Positions 61,706 to 64,000 of a stretch of 64,000 bases of DNA are shown one piece after another. The position numbers were made by a program, and so were the translations under genes. The stretch lies in NCBI RefSeq assembly GCF_003797835.1, contig NZ_RKMF01000014.1, forward strand, positions 42,728 to 106,727, given 5' to 3'. The stretch is from Kocuria soli. Lineage in GTDB: Bacteria > Actinomycetota > Actinomycetes > Actinomycetales > Micrococcaceae. Under the pieces are notes generated by a model that was given only the letters and a program-made list of their open reading frames with translations, was not told the origin of the DNA and searched no databases. Position 1 is the first letter of the stretch, and the number at the start of each line of letters is the position of its first letter.

Positions 61706-61960
61706 CTACCCGCGCAGTTTCAACCCTGCTTCGGGAGCCACGCTCAAGGCCGGGAGCTGCCGTCCGGGCACGACCCCGGCCGCGGCTTGGGCGGGTCCGG
61801 CGGTTGCCCACAGCCCGGACAGGAGCAGCAGTGCAGCCGCCACACCCAGCAACCCTCGAGGAGAGGATTCCAGGACAGGAATGCGGTGCCGATGCGCGGC
61901 AGCGTCGAGCCGTTGTGCGCTGCGGGAGCGAATGCCTAGGTTGGAAGCGAGGATTCTCAT
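61706..61960 (-). CDS. Small secreted protein, possibly truncated
   Basis: An 84-residue protein. A basic N-terminus is followed by GLLGVAAALLLLSGLWATA and an AxA site (AQA), i.e. a signal peptide that begins unusually late (about residue 36). Only about 25 residues remain after cleavage. AAGGA lies seven bases before the ATG. In another minus-strand frame downstream (near 61540-61610) a hydrophobic segment DSLAAALLFVGVAVG ends with basic residues, so the original gene may have been longer and frameshifted. Low certainty. Confidence 0.4.
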   Translation of the reverse strand: MRILASNLGIRSRSAQRLDAAAHRHRIPVLESSPRGLLGVAAALLLLSGLWATAGPAQAAAGVVPGRQLPALSVAPEAGLKLRG

Positions 61961-62053
61961 GGCTGCATCCTTGTGAGGAAGGTCGGGGCCCCTTTGACCC
62001 CTGCCACTCTGATTTCACCATAGTAAATTCGCATTGGCAAAGGCTGGTTGCAC

Positions 62054-62581
62054 ATGACTGCCGCACTCACAATCCTGATCGATGCCGCGCAGAGGGCACC
62101 CGAGGTCGCCCGAATGGTGACCGAGGGTCTCCCGCCCGAGGCAGCGCACGAACGCCCGGCGGATCGCCAGAACTCCATTGCATGGCTGATCTGGCACGCC
62201 GCCCGGCAACAAGACGTTCAGGTCGCGGAATTGGCCGGCACCGCGCAGGTGTGGGACACCGGGAAGTGGGCCGAACGAACGGGCGTGGACCGGGACTCGC
62301 GCTGGATGGGGTTCGGTGAATCAACCGAGGAGGTTGCAGCCTTCCGCGCAGGCGACATCCCCGCACTGGCCGACTACCTCGACGCGACCGTCCAGGCCAC
62401 CGTCGATTACGTTCGCACGTTGTCCGACGAGGACCTGGACGAGGTCATTGATCACACCTGGGAGCCTCCGGTCACCCGCGGTACGCGCCTGGTGAGCACG
62501 ATCGACGACGCCGCCCAGCACATGGGCCAGGCCGCCTACGCCCGTTCACTCGTGGACGCCGACTGGAAGGCCCCGTACTGA
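62054..62581 (+). CDS. DinB/DUF664-like protein
   Basis: A 175-residue helical protein. NSIAWLIWHAARQQDVQVAEL (about residues 40-60) carries the first conserved His, and AAQHMGQAAYARSLV near the C-terminus carries a second His pair, as in DinB-type metal-binding four-helix proteins (DUF664). Related enzymes are mycothiol-dependent transferases, but no specific activity can be assigned. ATG at 62054; AAAGG lies 12 bases upstream. A terminator follows. Confidence 0.85.
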   Translation: MTAALTILIDAAQRAPEVARMVTEGLPPEAAHERPADRQNSIAWLIWHAARQQDVQVAELAGTAQVWDTGKWAERTGVDRDSRWMGFGESTEEVAAFRAGDIPALADYLDATVQATVDYVRTLSDEDLDEVIDHTWEPPVTRGTRLVSTIDDAAQHMGQAAYARSLVDADWKAPY

Positions 62582-62601
62582 CGGCGCACCCACGCCCACG
62601 G

Positions 62602-62637
62602 GAAGACCCCGCCACCGGCATCGGTGACGGGGTCTTC
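62602..62637. terminator. Bidirectional terminator between convergent genes
   Basis: A 15-bp stem with one mismatch (GAAGACCCCGCCACC) and a 6-base loop between the DinB-like gene and the lipoprotein gene. Confidence 0.75.
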
Positions 62638-62675
62638 TCGATCAGCGGTGCGACGATCTCACCACGGAGCCGGGA

Positions 62676-63617
62676 TCAGGCGGAGGGGCTTGCCGAGTCG
62701 GCGTCAGCCTCTTCAGGCGAGGAAGGCTCGAAGGTCCACTCGCCATCGGCTTCGACAACGATGTAGTACTCGCCGGTATCGATGTCGAGGTATCCATAAC
62801 CGGCACCGATCTCGTTGAAGGTGTACTGCGTGCCGCCGCCACCCTCTTCGGTGTCCTCACCGTGGACGATGAAGTTGCCCTCACCCTCATGGCTGGCCTT
62901 CACGGTGACGTCCTCGTCACCGTCCCAATGCACGACACCGAAACCGTCACCCGTGATCGTGTCGCCCGGCCCAGCGGTCGGAATGGCGTCGACCTCGTAG
63001 AAGCTCATCGTGAACGTCTCGTCCGACTCACCTTCCATCTCGAAGGACTTGGTGTTGGTCTGGTCGTAGGGGTCGTACGGGTCCACGAAGTTGACCGAGG
63101 TCCGCCCTGAATCCACACCACTCAACACCGCGCCGTGATCGGCGGTCCCGTATAGGTACGAGTACTCGCTGTCGGAGGTGTTCTCCAGGACGACCACGAT
63201 CGGGCCGTCGTGCTCCGGCACCTCGACGGTGTCACCGCCCTTGCCCTCGACGGTCTCGATGGGCTCACCCTCGAGTTCGGTGGTGTCGATCTCCGAGCCG
63301 CTGGCGGAGGAGTCTCCGTCCTCCGACCCGGACGACACGGTCTTGTCACCGCTTGGCGAGGAGTCGTCGGAGGAATCCTCGCTGGGCTCCTCCGAGGGGC
63401 TCGACTCCTCGGAGGCCTCTTCCGAGGGGGTGGACTCCTCGGTTTCGGCCTGCGTGGGCTCCGAGGTCTCTTCCTGCGCCTGCTCGGTCTGTGCAGCCGG
63501 CGACTCTTCGCCACCGCCACCGCCGCCGGTGGGGACGCATCCCGCGAGGCCGAAGGCTGCCGTCACGGCCAGAATGCCGACGGACAACGGGGTTCGAAGG
63601 GAGTATTTCGTGGTCAT
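62676..63617 (-). CDS. Lipoprotein with Ser/Glu-rich linker and external domain shared with the 58206 protein
   Basis: A 313-residue lipoprotein. The signal peptide ends with the lipobox LAGC, Cys at 27. Residues 28-115 are a Ser/Glu/Thr-rich, low-complexity linker (SEEASEESSPSEEPSED). A beta-rich domain fills residues 116-300, with NFIVHG (248), NEIG (268-271) and VEADGEW (290-296 region), matching the spacing in the protein encoded at 58206-59633. It is probably displayed at the outer face of the membrane. Function unknown. ATG 63617 has a GGAGG-type site upstream (AAGGAGG). Confidence 0.82.
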   Translation of the reverse strand: MTTKYSLRTPLSVGILAVTAAFGLAGCVPTGGGGGGEESPAAQTEQAQEETSEPTQAETEESTPSEEASEESSPSEEPSEDSSDDSSPSGDKTVSSGSEDGDSSASGSEIDTTELEGEPIETVEGKGGDTVEVPEHDGPIVVVLENTSDSEYSYLYGTADHGAVLSGVDSGRTSVNFVDPYDPYDQTNTKSFEMEGESDETFTMSFYEVDAIPTAGPGDTITGDGFGVVHWDGDEDVTVKASHEGEGNFIVHGEDTEEGGGGTQYTFNEIGAGYGYLDIDTGEYYIVVEADGEWTFEPSSPEEADADSASPSA

Positions 63618-63873
63618 GACGACCTCCTTGAGGAGAAGGAACAGATGGGACTTCTTGGTCGGTATGTGTGCCCTTGATCACCGGCACACTCATAGTGAAG
63701 CACCATGTGTTTCCGATTGCAAACGCGGAGGCGTCATATTCTGTAATGCGATAGCAAATCATCAAGTCAGAGCAGCTTTGCGGATCTTTGAAGAGGGTTT
63801 GCACTCGCGAACATGACGGGCGTTTCTCCCGTCATCTCGCCGCCTCTGCCCAGCAGGCTTCGAAGCTTCTAGG

Positions 63874-64000
63874 TGTACTCGGCCACGACGTTGGTTACAG
63901 GCGGCTGGTCGGAGGTAGTCCGTCGAGTGCGCTGTGGCGGCGTTGAGTGTTGTAGATGTTCAGCCAGGGGTCAAGCGCCTCTTTACGCGCCTGGTTGCTG
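63874..64000 (-). mobile_element. IS481-type insertion sequence, left part
   Basis: The sequence from about 63874 to the window edge contains the 3' end of an IS481-family transposase and the terminal inverted-repeat-like sequence TGTACTCGGCCACGACG. The element continues beyond the window. Confidence 0.75.
63895..64000 (-). CDS. IS481 family transposase, C-terminal part
   Basis: The last 34 codons, ending in TAA at 63895-63897, read INTERNAL...QRRHSALDGLPP then SRL. The string RRHSALDGLPP is characteristic of the C-terminus of IS481-type integrase-core transposases. The rest of the gene lies beyond the right edge of the window. Confidence 0.85.
   Translation of the reverse strand, partial: SNQARKEALDPWLNIYNTQRRHSALDGLPPTSRL

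Overview
The window is high-GC chromosomal DNA with frequent GTG starts, strong AGGAGG-type ribosome sites and very tight gene packing. It looks like an actinobacterium. Gene content (FprA-type reductase, APS-reductase sulfate assimilation with CysDN, bifunctional PutA, long Pta, MTH1187-type protein, DUF805 and USP proteins) fits the order Micrococcales, and I would guess Micrococcaceae (Kocuria/Arthrobacter/Rothia-like). The family-level guess is inference; no rRNA is present to settle it.

Layout. 1-3030: end of an unrecognised gene, three tRNA genes (Phe, Asp, Glu), a zincin-like metalloprotease and an FAD-linked aldonolactone oxidase. 3071-12515: one long minus-strand sulfur block, sir-cysH-cysD-cysN followed by a sulfonate/taurine-type ABC transporter and then fprA, whose product could feed electrons through ferredoxin to Sir. 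12558-12691: a damaged palindrome running into 51 consecutive G residues, probably a sequencing or assembly fault. 12692-20800: a small acidic protein, glgC and a divergent island of six glycosyltransferases (two minus, four plus), chained by 4-bp start/stop overlaps.

20824-26281: YchJ-like protein, DMT-type membrane protein, HAD-IIA phosphatase, purine permease, spermidine-synthase-like protein and an MTH1187-family protein. 26392-30566: pta and ackA, separated by a frameshifted antisense DUF559 gene and a long palindrome. 30666-32204: phosphoribosyltransferase and flavin monooxygenase-like protein. 32289-40661: a surface-polysaccharide locus with flippase, WecG/TagA-type transferase, an alpha/alpha-toroid protein, a GT4 transferase, an O-antigen-ligase/polymerase-like membrane protein, a Wzz-like protein and a CapK-like adenylating enzyme. 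40951-49346: putA, a fused pyruvyltransferase-GT2 protein and a GH15 hydrolase.

49591-56664: small membrane proteins, a copper chaperone, DUF805 protein, tandem universal stress protein, MATE exporter, a membrane protein with a long disordered tail and an S4 RNA-binding protein. 56791-57111: a candidate structured non-coding RNA with its own promoter-like sequence, paired ends and strong terminator. 57170-64000: an N-acetylglucosamine-kinase-like protein, two cell-surface proteins that share a C-terminal domain (one membrane-anchored, one a lipoprotein), a tail-anchored protein, a TetR regulator, a DinB-like protein and the end of an IS481-type insertion sequence.

The main themes are sulfur assimilation, acetate/proline metabolism and cell-surface glycan synthesis. 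No CRISPR array, prophage or recognisable defence system was found. The most interesting unexplained items are the candidate structured RNA, the six-transferase island, the pyruvyltransferase-GT2 fusion and the paralogous surface-domain pair.
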